A stretch of 19,664 nt of DNA from an uncultured Prevotella sp. (GTDB lineage: Bacteria; Bacteroidota; Bacteroidia; Bacteroidales; Bacteroidaceae), in NCBI GenBank assembly GCA_900551985.1, contig URYG01000034.1, positions 1 to 19,664 on the forward strand. Reading direction: 5' to 3'. The position numbers and the translations under genes are program-made. The notes under the pieces were generated by a model. The model did not search any database. It worked only from the letters and a program-made list of their open reading frames with translations, and was not told the origin of the DNA. Positions 8,395-16,244 of the stretch are shown piece after piece; the first letter of the stretch is position 1; the number at the start of each line of letters is the position of its first letter.

Positions 8395-10709
8395 TATAAA
8401 GGTTTGATTTCAGAGTTGCCTGCACCTGTTCCCTTATACTTACTACGAGTGGAATTAAACTTATACCGAAGGGTCAAATTCAAGTTTCTTGTTCCTCTTC
8501 TCGCAACTTGCAGCAAAGTCATTTTCTGATTATACAGCAAATCCGCATCCCAATTCTTATATAGCAAATCATTACCTTGCAATTCCAATGTCAGAGCGTT
8601 CTGCAAAAAAGACTTACTGATGCTAACATCCAATACATGCTGTTCTTTTGCCATAAATACATTCTGTACATTACCCTTGCTTTGATACCGATAATTCACA
8701 TTAAACACTATGTCGTAAGGCAAACTAAAAGCATTATTAAAGGTTGCCATAAAAATAGGGCGGTTGAGTTTATATGACTCCACATCTGTATGAAGAGTAA
8801 ACCATTGTTTCAACATTGCCAGGTTAGCTTGTGGAGACCAGAAGCCAAACTTTGGAGCCAAACTGACATAAGCCGTCGTACTCTTTACACTCTTTAGGTT
8901 CTTATGATTCACCATAGTGATTGCTTCATTGTCGGGAGTCTGTCCTGCCCAATAAATAATGGCATCACGAGAATCCTTATAGTTGACCATGAACTGAATA
9001 AATTTCCAAACTCCAGACACCTCAACTACATGGTTCGTTTCATTATTCAACTGCGGATTACCCTTTTGTAGGGTGAGACGATTCATATAAACAATGTTGT
9101 TGCTCAACTGAGAATATGTTGGACGCTTGGTCTTGATAGAGTAGCTCAATTGCAACATTGCCTTTCCTATTTTAGTACCATAAGTCAAGCTAGGGAAAAT
9201 ATTATTGAAAGAGCGACTCTGTTCTGGGTGATAGATTCCATCATTATAATATCTGAATCTTACATTCTCATATCTCAAACCAGCCGTAACATTACCTATC
9301 GAAGTTAGACGCGAGTATTGCAAGAAAGAACTTACTGTTTGCTCTTCTAACTTACCATAAGAATTAGCAAGTAAATCCGTTCGATTCACTTCATAGTCAT
9401 CATTTCTATGGGTGTTGATATACTCTGCACCATAAGTAAGCCATCCTCCCAATACTGGAGATGTCAAAACCAACTTAGAGGCTACCATCTTGTTATCTAC
9501 CTTATTCTTGGAATCTATCTGACGAGAGTCTTGTTCTTGGCTTTTCTCTGTAAAGTAACTATACATGCGATTTTTTGCAAAATAAAAGTCGGTATCAAAG
9601 CCTATGGTTGTCTTACCTACTCGACCATTATAATAAAAATTCAACTGATGGTCAGGATTGTCTTTGTTCACTATAGCGCTGTTAGTCGCTATGTCATCAT
9701 AGAATTTATCTGCTACAGTTATTTTACTATTAAATATACTATGCGTTCTTCTATACCCAGGACTATTCAATGTATACCTTGCACCAATAGAATGGTTGGC
9801 ACTGAAGTCATAGCAGAATCCACCTATAAAAAGATGATTTTCCGAACGGCGTGTCTGGAAGTTACTATTGTTTTGCTTCCAAATTTCACCAACATAGGTA
9901 ATTTGCTCAAAAGTTGCATCCTGTATGGTCTTCGTGTTAGAAAACTTATAGGTTGCGAACAAGTTCAAGCCATCATGACGATAGTTTGTATTTAGCTCCA
10001 GAATGGTACCACTATATTTATTATACGAATAAAGAGAGCGAGTATCGAAACTAAATCCATCACCTTTCGCTGGTATTGTCTTTATCTTGATGACAGCATT
10101 GACAGAAGCACCATAAATTGCACCAGGAGCCTGGATAACCTCTACACTTTTAACAGCACTAGACTTCAGGTTGTCCAATTCATTCACATCAAGCACTTTT
10201 CTGTTATTGATATAAATGAGCGGAGTTCCTTTTCCTAACACCTCATAAACATCCCCTCTTTTGATAATTCCAGGCACATGCTTCAACACATCTTCTGCCG
10301 TACCCATTTTACTGAGCACAGTACCATCAACATGGGTCAACAAGCCTTCATTGGTCATCTTGTATTGAGAACGATGACCTTTCACCACGACTTCATTTAA
10401 AATCTTGGCATCTTCTTCCAAGCAAATCGGCTTTCCTTGATAATTTTTCAGCTCTTCATAAATTGTTTTATAACCTATTGAAGACACTTTCAACATCATA
10501 TTTTTGTTAGAAGATTGCAATTCAAAACTTCCATCCTCTTTCGTCACAGAACCTGCTATAAAAGCAGAATCACCCTTGGATATCAGAAGTACATTTGCAA
10601 AAGCAATAGGTATCCCCTTATTATCAACAACCTTACCCTTCAGATTTTGAGACATAGCCTGTAATATAAAAACCGCCATCAACAGTACTGTAAAAATTCT
10701 CTTTTCCAT
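8394..10709 (-). CDS. Outer-membrane beta-barrel (TonB-receptor-like) protein
   Basis: This 771-residue protein has a signal peptide (about residues 1-20, ending A-M-S-Q). A carboxypeptidase-regulatory-like beta-sandwich (G-K-V-V-D-N-K-G-I-P-I-A-F-A-N-V) covers about 23-95. A plug domain follows (A-E-D-V-L-K-H-V-P-G-I, and V-E-V-I-Q-A-P-G-A-I-Y-G-A), then a large barrel: the Bacteroidota OMP_b-brl layout. No clear TonB box is seen. It sits between the arginase-like gene and the exporter with 13 bases and a TAATG overlap, so it is co-expressed with the peptide genes. Possible roles are outer-membrane passage of the product (no HlyD or TolC partner is present), uptake of it, or self-protection. 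These are inference; the family is secure. Confidence 0.85.
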   Translation of the reverse strand: MEKRIFTVLLMAVFILQAMSQNLKGKVVDNKGIPIAFANVLLISKGDSAFIAGSVTKEDGSFELQSSNKNMMLKVSSIGYKTIYEELKNYQGKPICLEEDAKILNEVVVKGHRSQYKMTNEGLLTHVDGTVLSKMGTAEDVLKHVPGIIKRGDVYEVLGKGTPLIYINNRKVLDVNELDNLKSSAVKSVEVIQAPGAIYGASVNAVIKIKTIPAKGDGFSFDTRSLYSYNKYSGTILELNTNYRHDGLNLFATYKFSNTKTIQDATFEQITYVGEIWKQNNSNFQTRRSENHLFIGGFCYDFSANHSIGARYTLNSPGYRRTHSIFNSKITVADKFYDDIATNSAIVNKDNPDHQLNFYYNGRVGKTTIGFDTDFYFAKNRMYSYFTEKSQEQDSRQIDSKNKVDNKMVASKLVLTSPVLGGWLTYGAEYINTHRNDDYEVNRTDLLANSYGKLEEQTVSSFLQYSRLTSIGNVTAGLRYENVRFRYYNDGIYHPEQSRSFNNIFPSLTYGTKIGKAMLQLSYSIKTKRPTYSQLSNNIVYMNRLTLQKGNPQLNNETNHVVEVSGVWKFIQFMVNYKDSRDAIIYWAGQTPDNEAITMVNHKNLKSVKSTTAYVSLAPKFGFWSPQANLAMLKQWFTLHTDVESYKLNRPIFMATFNNAFSLPYDIVFNVNYRYQSKGNVQNVFMAKEQHVLDVSISKSFLQNALTLELQGNDLLYKNWDADLLYNQKMTLLQVARRGTRNLNLTLRYKFNSTRSKYKGTGAGNSEIKPL

Positions 10710-10722
10710 ATCAAATGTTATT

Positions 10723-11928
10723 TTATAGTTTTATCAATCCTAACAAATGCAGCATAAGTTTCATCACCAACTGCGTTGTCATATATGACGAATCTAGATA
10801 TAAATTGGTTTCAACTATATCTATTCCTAATATTTTTTTATTTTTTAATATTTTTGATAAGAATGCAAAAGTCTCTTCATAGAATCCTCCATCAATCATT
10901 TTTGAAGCTGTTCCTGGAGCTATGCTTGGATCAAAGAAATCCACATCAAACGAAAGATAGACATAATCTTTTCTTTCCATCAAACATTGACAAGCTGCGT
11001 TCTCGGACCGCATTTCAGACAAAGAAATTTGCTTGCATTTTGGGTTTTCCACAAAGAAAGGCTCCCTAACTCCTATTTGGATTATTTCCTTAACCTTATC
11101 CAATCCTGCACAAAAAGACATGACCGTTGCATGATTCAACATCTCACTTTCAGAACTTTGATAAACCTTAAGATAGTCAGAATCACTCAAATCTGAATGG
11201 GCATCAAAATGCAGCACCAAGAAAGATGGATTGTTCGTACTAATGCCCTTTAATATGGGATAGGTTATCGAGTGGTCTCCCCCTATACAAAAAGGAACAT
11301 TCCCCATTTCTACAACTCTAGAAACAACATTCGTAATTCTATCATAATAACTCACGCTATTATCTCCTGTTGCATAAAAAACATCTCCCACATCATACAC
11401 TTTTTCCATATTGTTGTAGAAAATGTCTCTAAGAAAACTCTGATGAAAAAACGAACTATTGACTTTTTTCTGTGTTATCCCTAATGGAAAAAAACTACTT
11501 GTCGCCTTTCTTAATGTGCGGGGAGCATCTTTGCACCTTGCATCTACATCATTACCACCTCCAAAAGGAATCCCTATCAGAGATATTTGATGTTGTTTGC
11601 TGTATAAACATCCACTTTTTATTCCAAAGAAAGTTGGACGTTGAGGTACTAATTCACAAAAGACATCCGACAACTTAGACACTATCATCTTACTATTCAC
11701 CAAGTTTTGCAAAGTTAGCTCTACCTGAGTCTTATCCAACGAGTCCTCCAACATCCTTTCCACTAAGGTTTCTCTCAGTCTCCAATCACTACAGAACTCC
11801 AGTAAATCATGCAAGTACATAGATATGCGGAAACTCTTGCCCGAAATGACATTTACCATCTCATAAGAACCATTTTTAAATTGCCCCTTAAAAGCAAATG
11901 ATTTTTTATATTTAATACTACTTTCCAT
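10723..11928 (-). CDS. Arginase-fold enzyme with PqqD-like N-terminus
   Basis: This 401-residue protein is longer than free arginases or agmatinases (about 300). Residues about 10-95 look like a PqqD-type RiPP recognition element: short strands, then helices with L-R-E-T-L-V-E-R-M-L. The ureohydrolase domain runs from about 116 to the end, with all Mn-binding motifs intact: G-G-D-H-S (H219), D-A-H-S-D (D242, H244, D246), S-F-D-V-D (D328, D330) and I-V-E-T (E373). Peptide arginases such as OspR convert arginine in precursor peptides to ornithine. Here both neighbouring precursor cores carry two conserved arginines, which fits. It follows the acyltransferase gene by 7 bases. A free-arginine or agmatine substrate cannot be excluded, but the extra domain and setting argue against it. 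Confidence 0.87.
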   Translation of the reverse strand: MESSIKYKKSFAFKGQFKNGSYEMVNVISGKSFRISMYLHDLLEFCSDWRLRETLVERMLEDSLDKTQVELTLQNLVNSKMIVSKLSDVFCELVPQRPTFFGIKSGCLYSKQHQISLIGIPFGGGNDVDARCKDAPRTLRKATSSFFPLGITQKKVNSSFFHQSFLRDIFYNNMEKVYDVGDVFYATGDNSVSYYDRITNVVSRVVEMGNVPFCIGGDHSITYPILKGISTNNPSFLVLHFDAHSDLSDSDYLKVYQSSESEMLNHATVMSFCAGLDKVKEIIQIGVREPFFVENPKCKQISLSEMRSENAACQCLMERKDYVYLSFDVDFFDPSIAPGTASKMIDGGFYEETFAFLSKILKNKKILGIDIVETNLYLDSSYMTTQLVMKLMLHLLGLIKL

Positions 11929-11935
11929 AACGTAA

Positions 11936-12976
11936 CTAAATCAAAATTTGACTTTTCTGTAAATCAAGTGCCAACATCGGCTTGCCGATATTGGATACAT
12001 CAATTGAGCAATCATGACTATATAAAGTATAAAGCAGATCAAAAAGACCTTTTGACAACTTAACCTTTGTTGAGTTTGCCTTATCGTATAAATACAGAGT
12101 ATCTGTAATAACAAAATCATATCGCTCACAATTAAAACGCTTAATCGGCTCACTGCTAGTTGTAACTTTAACCTCATTATGTTTATACTTGAAAAAAGAA
12201 TTAACATAACACCAACCTTCCCATTGAGCTATGTCATTTTTCATATACTCACAAAAAAAACTCCACATATCCCTTATTCTACATTTCCTAGAAGAGATTG
12301 TTGGAAAGAGTTCTATATATGGTTCTTTATTACAAACATCTCCTAAAGTCGCCAAGATTGGCTTCACATCTAAAGACAATTTATCTGACAAGAATTGCAC
12401 ACCTTTCCGTATTTTTATGGTCTCATAAAAGAAGTGAAAATCTTCCAACTTTTCATCATCCCGACTCATTCCCCCAATTCCTGAGTTTCCATCCAAGTAT
12501 ATCAACAAAGAATACCCAAACCGAACATATTTAAATAAGGATATAAGCCCAGAACGTTTTTCGACATTTACAAATACTAAATTCGTTCTATCGTCAACCA
12601 AATCAGACAATGATTGCTCGAAACTATCTTTTTGTGTGTCATACACTTTTTGAGTAACAGGAACACACAAACTTATCCCCCTAGAAAGCAAATAACGACC
12701 TATAGCCTTGTAAGGACCATAATGCATAGTTGCAAATATGCAAGGCGTACCGACTTCGACATTTCCATTTTTACAAGTCATAATTGGAGCATGGCAAGTA
12801 TCGTACATGTCACCCACGTGCTCTGCAAAAAACAACCGCTTAAACATATCGACAGTTCCTTCTTTTCCTACGCATCTCTTTATATTAGAGCAGAAAAGCA
12901 AATAATTCTCTCGCTGAACATGGTTCAAATCTGTGTCGACCCCATTCAGGCATTCTAGTTTTTCGAATATTTCCAT
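11936..12976 (-). CDS. LpxL/HtrB-like acyltransferase in the peptide operon
   Basis: This 346-residue protein has the block order of the lipid A acyltransferase (LPLAT) superfamily. The active-site block A-T-M-H-Y-G-P-Y-K is at 82-90, then V-R-F-G-Y-S-L-L-I-Y-L-D-G-N-S-G (151-166). H-F-F-Y-E-T-I-K-I-R-K-G-V-Q-F-L-S (181-197), D-V-K-P-I-L-A-T and the late A-Q-W-E-G-W follow. In LpxL enzymes histidine is followed five residues later by a catalytic acid (H-x4-E/D); here that position is K90. About 75 extra C-terminal residues might form a small recognition domain (weak guess). No signal peptide or clear membrane helix is seen. Sitting one base after the M50 gene and next to the arginase, it could acylate the peptide, for example on ornithine. 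Substrate is inferred. Confidence 0.75.
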   Translation of the reverse strand: MEIFEKLECLNGVDTDLNHVQRENYLLFCSNIKRCVGKEGTVDMFKRLFFAEHVGDMYDTCHAPIMTCKNGNVEVGTPCIFATMHYGPYKAIGRYLLSRGISLCVPVTQKVYDTQKDSFEQSLSDLVDDRTNLVFVNVEKRSGLISLFKYVRFGYSLLIYLDGNSGIGGMSRDDEKLEDFHFFYETIKIRKGVQFLSDKLSLDVKPILATLGDVCNKEPYIELFPTISSRKCRIRDMWSFFCEYMKNDIAQWEGWCYVNSFFKYKHNEVKVTTSSEPIKRFNCERYDFVITDTLYLYDKANSTKVKLSKGLFDLLYTLYSHDCSIDVSNIGKPMLALDLQKSQILI

Positions 12977-12977
12977 A

Positions 12978-14096
12978 CTAATAACCTTCTTTAATTTTAT
13001 TCGTAGAACACAATTTAAACATTGACAAGACTAACTTGTAAAAACCATAGCAACAAGCCACACTCACAATAAAAGATTTTAAATATTGCAACGTAAAATA
13101 TGGAGAATGCAAGTCCATAATAAAACTCACAACATACTCTAATAATTTTAGCGCAATATACCCTCTAAAGAACCAATTCAAAACGGCAAATTGCAGAATT
13201 GGCAAGCTAAACCGCCCCTGCTTGTCTTTCCAACAAAAATTATCTGCCTTTTCGATCAAATTAGGAATGTCAAAGAGGTCAGAATACACCCAATAGCCAT
13301 CATTTCTAAAAAATGGCAGCAATGAGTACAATATCACCAACGTATTTGACAGTATTAAGTATCTCAAATAATTTTCCGAAGCGGAGTTTGCCCCCAAAAC
13401 ATATCCGCTCATAAGCAGCACATTAACAATGAGTTGAAAATATACACCTCCTGCATTTACAACTAGCCTTTTTCGCCTCGGTAGCAACCAAGATTTCGTC
13501 ACATCACTAAACAGGACAGGAAATATTAAATAAAAACCAAACCCTATTTTTCCAGGTTGTATCCCATGACGAAGAGAAGCTGTAGAATGACCCAGTTCAT
13601 GCAAAAGAACAAAGGCATTACTCAACATAAACAAAATAAGGAAGTCTCCTAACGAAAAGGACAATAAACTTAAACTAATCCCATCCTTATCTATCAATAC
13701 AAAGAATAGGATATTTACGATAGAAGCCAGTAACAAAACTGGCCAAAATATCTTTACCCCAAAGAGCACCTTAAACAACCGTGACACTGCGACCACCAAT
13801 GAACTTCTCAACAAGGTATGTTGAAACTTAATATAACTATTATTCACAGTGCTAACTGTAGTAGATATCTTTCTAATAAAAGACTGGAAAGAATCTACGA
13901 TATTTTGCTTATCGTTACAATCTAGATTATAGAATTGCTCCAAGTAACCAACAGCCTCTTCTAATGTTGCATCTTTTTTTAAAGATGACAATATAAGATA
14001 GAAACATTCGTTAATAGCGTAAGCCTTTCCATTAGCTACTGCAACAAACTGCTGTTCTCTATGAGAAACCTCAATCATATCATAAATTCTTTCCAT
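12978..14096 (-). CDS. M50-type membrane zinc protease with PqqD-like N-terminus
   Basis: The ATG at 14094-14096 (372 residues) is preferred to an in-frame TTG three codons upstream. Residues about 8-75 resemble PqqD (A-Y-A-I-N-E-C-F-Y-L-I-L, then L-E-E-A-V-G-Y-L). Several membrane helices follow. Zinc motif H-E-L-G-H is near 166 within L-L-H-E-L-G-H-S-T-A-S-L-R-H-G, with the M50 third-ligand region L-P-F-F-R-N-D-G-Y-W near 260. The architecture matches intramembrane proteases of RiPP clusters such as YydH, which process precursor peptides. Its catalytic residues look intact. It follows the second twin precursor by 24 bases. It may cut the leader or transport-linked segments, sharing the job with the C39 domain of the exporter. 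Confidence 0.85.
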   Translation of the reverse strand: MERIYDMIEVSHREQQFVAVANGKAYAINECFYLILSSLKKDATLEEAVGYLEQFYNLDCNDKQNIVDSFQSFIRKISTTVSTVNNSYIKFQHTLLRSSLVVAVSRLFKVLFGVKIFWPVLLLASIVNILFFVLIDKDGISLSLLSFSLGDFLILFMLSNAFVLLHELGHSTASLRHGIQPGKIGFGFYLIFPVLFSDVTKSWLLPRRKRLVVNAGGVYFQLIVNVLLMSGYVLGANSASENYLRYLILSNTLVILYSLLPFFRNDGYWVYSDLFDIPNLIEKADNFCWKDKQGRFSLPILQFAVLNWFFRGYIALKLLEYVVSFIMDLHSPYFTLQYLKSFIVSVACCYGFYKLVLSMFKLCSTNKIKEGY

Positions 14097-14120
14097 ATCT
14101 TTCAACTTACTTCGTTAACA

Positions 14121-14234
14121 TTAACGCTGAACGTCACCCAAGTTGCAACGAATCACATCACTAGCGGCAATCTGTGCCATCTCTAAACGATCCTCAAGCT
14201 CCTCGAACTCCAAATTTACATTTTTCTTTTCCAT
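14121..14234 (-). CDS. Precursor peptide, twin B (37 residues)
   Basis: This 37-residue frame, too short for usual gene calling, starts ATG-GAA-AAG and ends TAA at 14121. The leader has a helix-like acidic stretch F-E-E-L-E-D-R-L-E-M-A-Q-I-A-A-S, identical to twin A except I/V and S/G. I at -4, M at -7 and E at -8 relative to the A-S site fit a double-glycine-like leader for the C39 exporter. The predicted core is 12 residues, D-V-I-R-C-N-L-G-D-V-Q-R, sharing nine identities with twin A (the rest conservative or T/Q). It has arginines at core positions 4 and 12 and one cysteine at 5. The gene lies directly before the modifying enzymes. Confidence 0.82.
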   Translation of the reverse strand: MEKKNVNLEFEELEDRLEMAQIAASDVIRCNLGDVQR

Positions 14235-14261
14235 TTCTAATACGAATTAAATTGTTAATAC

Positions 14262-14384
14262 TTAACGCGTAACATCACCGATGTTACAACGTACTACTTC
14301 ACCTGCGGCAACCTGTGCCATCTCCAAACGATCCTCAAGTTCCTCGAACTTTAGATCAACAGACTTGTTCAATTCTTTAACCAT
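14262..14384 (-). CDS. Precursor peptide, twin A (40 residues)
   Basis: This 40-residue frame starts ATG-GTT-AAA and ends TAA at 14262. The 28-residue leader ends V-A-A-G, with V at -4, M at -7 and E at -8. The predicted core is 12 residues, E-V-V-R-C-N-I-G-D-V-T-R. Compared with twin B the core has the same length and the same R4, C5, N6, G8, D9, V10 and R12. Such strong conservation of the end, with only V/I and I/L swaps, indicates the core is functional rather than leader drift. The two arginines match the ornithine-forming role proposed for the arginase-like enzyme. The DNA of the two peptides is very similar, so they arose by recent duplication. Confidence 0.83.
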   Translation of the reverse strand: MVKELNKSVDLKFEELEDRLEMAQVAAGEVVRCNIGDVTR

Positions 14385-14438
14385 TTTTTTATTTTTAAAT
14401 TAATATATGTTCATTAACTCTATTATTTAAACTAGCGA

Positions 14439-14564
14439 TTACACGAATATTATATCGTCATCATCACCTTCATCATCTGGCAAATATACCTTTGTGCCAT
14501 CTGGTAAATAATACCATCCTCCTCCCATGATGTTTGCCATTACTTCTTTGTCCAATGCTTCCAT
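14439..14564 (-). CDS. GG-leader acidic peptide (41 residues)
   Basis: This first gene of the operon encodes 41 residues. The leader L-D-K-E-V-M-A-N-I-M-G-G has L at -12, M at -7 and I at -4, a fair match to C39 double-glycine leaders. The remaining 26 residues begin G-W-Y-Y-L-P-D-G-T-K, repeat V-Y-L-P-D-D, then run into a D-rich tail ending I-I-F-V. It has no arginine or cysteine and is unlike the twins, so it is probably a separate product: an antimicrobial, or a signal for the divergent sensor kinase. It lies 54 bases before twin A and 36 bases after the promoter. Confidence 0.75.
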   Translation of the reverse strand: MEALDKEVMANIMGGGWYYLPDGTKVYLPDDEGDDDDIIFV

Positions 14565-14599
14565 TTTTCTACTTTTTTATTGTTTTTGTTTTACGGCTG

Positions 14600-14607
14600 C
14601 AAAGGTA
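14600..14607 (-). promoter_or_regulatory. -7 element of the peptide operon
   Basis: The minus strand reads TACCTTTG, an exact TAnnTTTG match, 36 bases before the first peptide's ATG. No good -33 match was found at 19-21 bases upstream, which may mean activation by a regulator such as the neighbouring response regulator. Confidence 0.65.
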
Positions 14608-14813
14608 CAAACATTTTGGCTAAAGATTTCTAATATAAACCTAATGCTTTTCTAATATTTTATTAGCATTTTCATTAGAAGCAATTATACATTATTATAA
14701 TAGCTTAACCGACATAATTCATACAAAAGAAGTTTTACGCACACTGGGTAAACACAAAATAACCTTCATTTTTTTAATTAATACGCAATATTCAGGTTAA
14801 AATCTTACTAAAG
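14608..14813. other. Intergenic between operon and two-component genes
   Basis: About 200 AT-rich bases lie between the two divergent promoters. No short open frame or hairpin stood out. It is the natural place for response-regulator binding sites, but no clear direct repeat could be picked by eye. Confidence 0.4.
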
Positions 14814-14845
14814 TTTGGCTATTCCATTTATTTTCGTTACTTTTG
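14814..14845 (+). promoter_or_regulatory. Bacteroidota promoter of the two-component genes
   Basis: TTTG at 14814-14817 and TACTTTTG at 14838-14845 lie 20 bases apart, a near-perfect match to the -33/-7 consensus. The start codon follows at 14868. Confidence 0.75.
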
Positions 14846-14867
14846 CACTCAAATAGTATAAATTACG

Positions 14868-16226
14868 ATGAAAAAAGTATTTTTTATATCAATTATAGCT
14901 ATCATTATGATAGATTGTTTGCAAGTCTATAATATATATTTGCAATACAAGAATTATACACAAGAACAAGCCAATTATATAACAACAACTTTAAAATCTT
15001 CAATAGACGAAGAACTTAGCCTCCGTTCTAGAAGAGATTATAGTCCTGACACTTTAGGACAACAACACTGTTATTTCAAAATCGCAAAAGAAATTCCAAA
15101 GGAAACTCCTAAAGAAGAGATTACAGACCTAAGAGGATATGATGTAAAACTGTTAAAAGCACAAGGGCTTATCAGCTCTAGTGAGGAACTTATCCAGCTT
15201 GCATCTCAAGACCAACAAATACAAAAAGGCCATCCTTTAGACATCACTATACTTGATACTATTTTTACAAGAAATCTCAACATACAATATGAGCATAGCA
15301 TGATATTGGTTGACAAAAACAAGAATGTAATAAAGACAGTTGGTACAAAGAATATTCCCGGATATTGGGTATATTCCAAGGATATAGCCGTCAACCTCGC
15401 CAATCCTCGTTTTATTCGAGTTGCCGTTTTTATCACCCCTTCCCAGTTTATCATCCAATTCATTTGGACTTTAGTCTTATCGCTTCTATTTGTATTGATT
15501 GCCTCTATTTGCATAGGCTATCAATTACGAGAGATTAGAAACAGAGATGAATTACTAAAAAATAGGGAATTAACAGTCAATAGCATCATTCATGACTTAA
15601 AGGCTCCAATAAATAGCATCATTGCGCTCATGGGAGTTATCAAGCTAAAGGTTACGGATGAAAGCACTAAAATACTAGCTAGGCAAATAATTGACAAAGC
15701 AAAACTATTAGTACACGATATTGAGACTATTCTATCTACAGCCAACAATAAACCTAGAATGATTCTTAATCGTGAAGAGGTTAACATCATGAAGCTAATC
15801 AGTCTAGCTAAGTCAGATGTCGATATTCTCTACGAAAGCAAAGAACATACAATTACTATCGATGATAAAACTAGAGGAAATCAAATCGTTGATGCAGACA
15901 AGATGTACTTACTCAACGCAATCAGAAACCTCATCGAAAATGCCATCAAATACGCCGACAAAGGAGTCATGGTACATATTTCTGTTATAAGATACAACAA
16001 TGAGCTACAAGTTTGCGTATCTGACAATGGTTGGGGAATCAGCAAGAAAGACCAAAAGATGATTTTCAACCAGTTCTACCGAGTTCCACATGAACATGGA
16101 CCTAGAGGACATGGTGTAGGACTGGCACTCGTAAAATATGTCATCGAATCGCATGGTGGTCATATCACCGTCAACAGCGAACTTGGAAAAGGCAGTAAAT
16201 TCATTTTTAATATTCCTTTCAAATAA
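14868..16226 (+). CDS. Sensor histidine kinase
   Basis: This 452-residue membrane kinase has a first membrane helix at about 3-25 and a periplasmic region at about 26-195 that has no recognised domain. A second helix lies around 196-218 (W-T-L-V-L-S-L-L-F-V-L-I-A). The HisKA box is I-I-H-D-L-K-A-P-I-N-S with H242. The ATPase end has N-L-I-E-N-A-I-K-Y-A, D-N-G-W-G-I and G-H-G-V-G-L-A-L. The response regulator follows by 18 bases. Its divergent position next to the peptide operon suggests it senses a mature or precursor-derived peptide, or envelope stress, and controls the operon. That is inference from location. Confidence 0.9.
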   Translation: MKKVFFISIIAIIMIDCLQVYNIYLQYKNYTQEQANYITTTLKSSIDEELSLRSRRDYSPDTLGQQHCYFKIAKEIPKETPKEEITDLRGYDVKLLKAQGLISSSEELIQLASQDQQIQKGHPLDITILDTIFTRNLNIQYEHSMILVDKNKNVIKTVGTKNIPGYWVYSKDIAVNLANPRFIRVAVFITPSQFIIQFIWTLVLSLLFVLIASICIGYQLREIRNRDELLKNRELTVNSIIHDLKAPINSIIALMGVIKLKVTDESTKILARQIIDKAKLLVHDIETILSTANNKPRMILNREEVNIMKLISLAKSDVDILYESKEHTITIDDKTRGNQIVDADKMYLLNAIRNLIENAIKYADKGVMVHISVIRYNNELQVCVSDNGWGISKKDQKMIFNQFYRVPHEHGPRGHGVGLALVKYVIESHGGHITVNSELGKGSKFIFNIPFK

Positions 16227-16244
16227 AAAATATCACAAAAAATT

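Noticed and set aside
9408..9995. Plus-strand frame of 195 codons opposite the outer-membrane barrel
   Set aside because: No promoter or homology is apparent; the minus-strand barrel explains the open frame.
14097..14105. TTG start three codons upstream for the M50 protein
   Set aside because: An ATG lies in frame directly after, and the PqqD-like fold does not need the extra residues.
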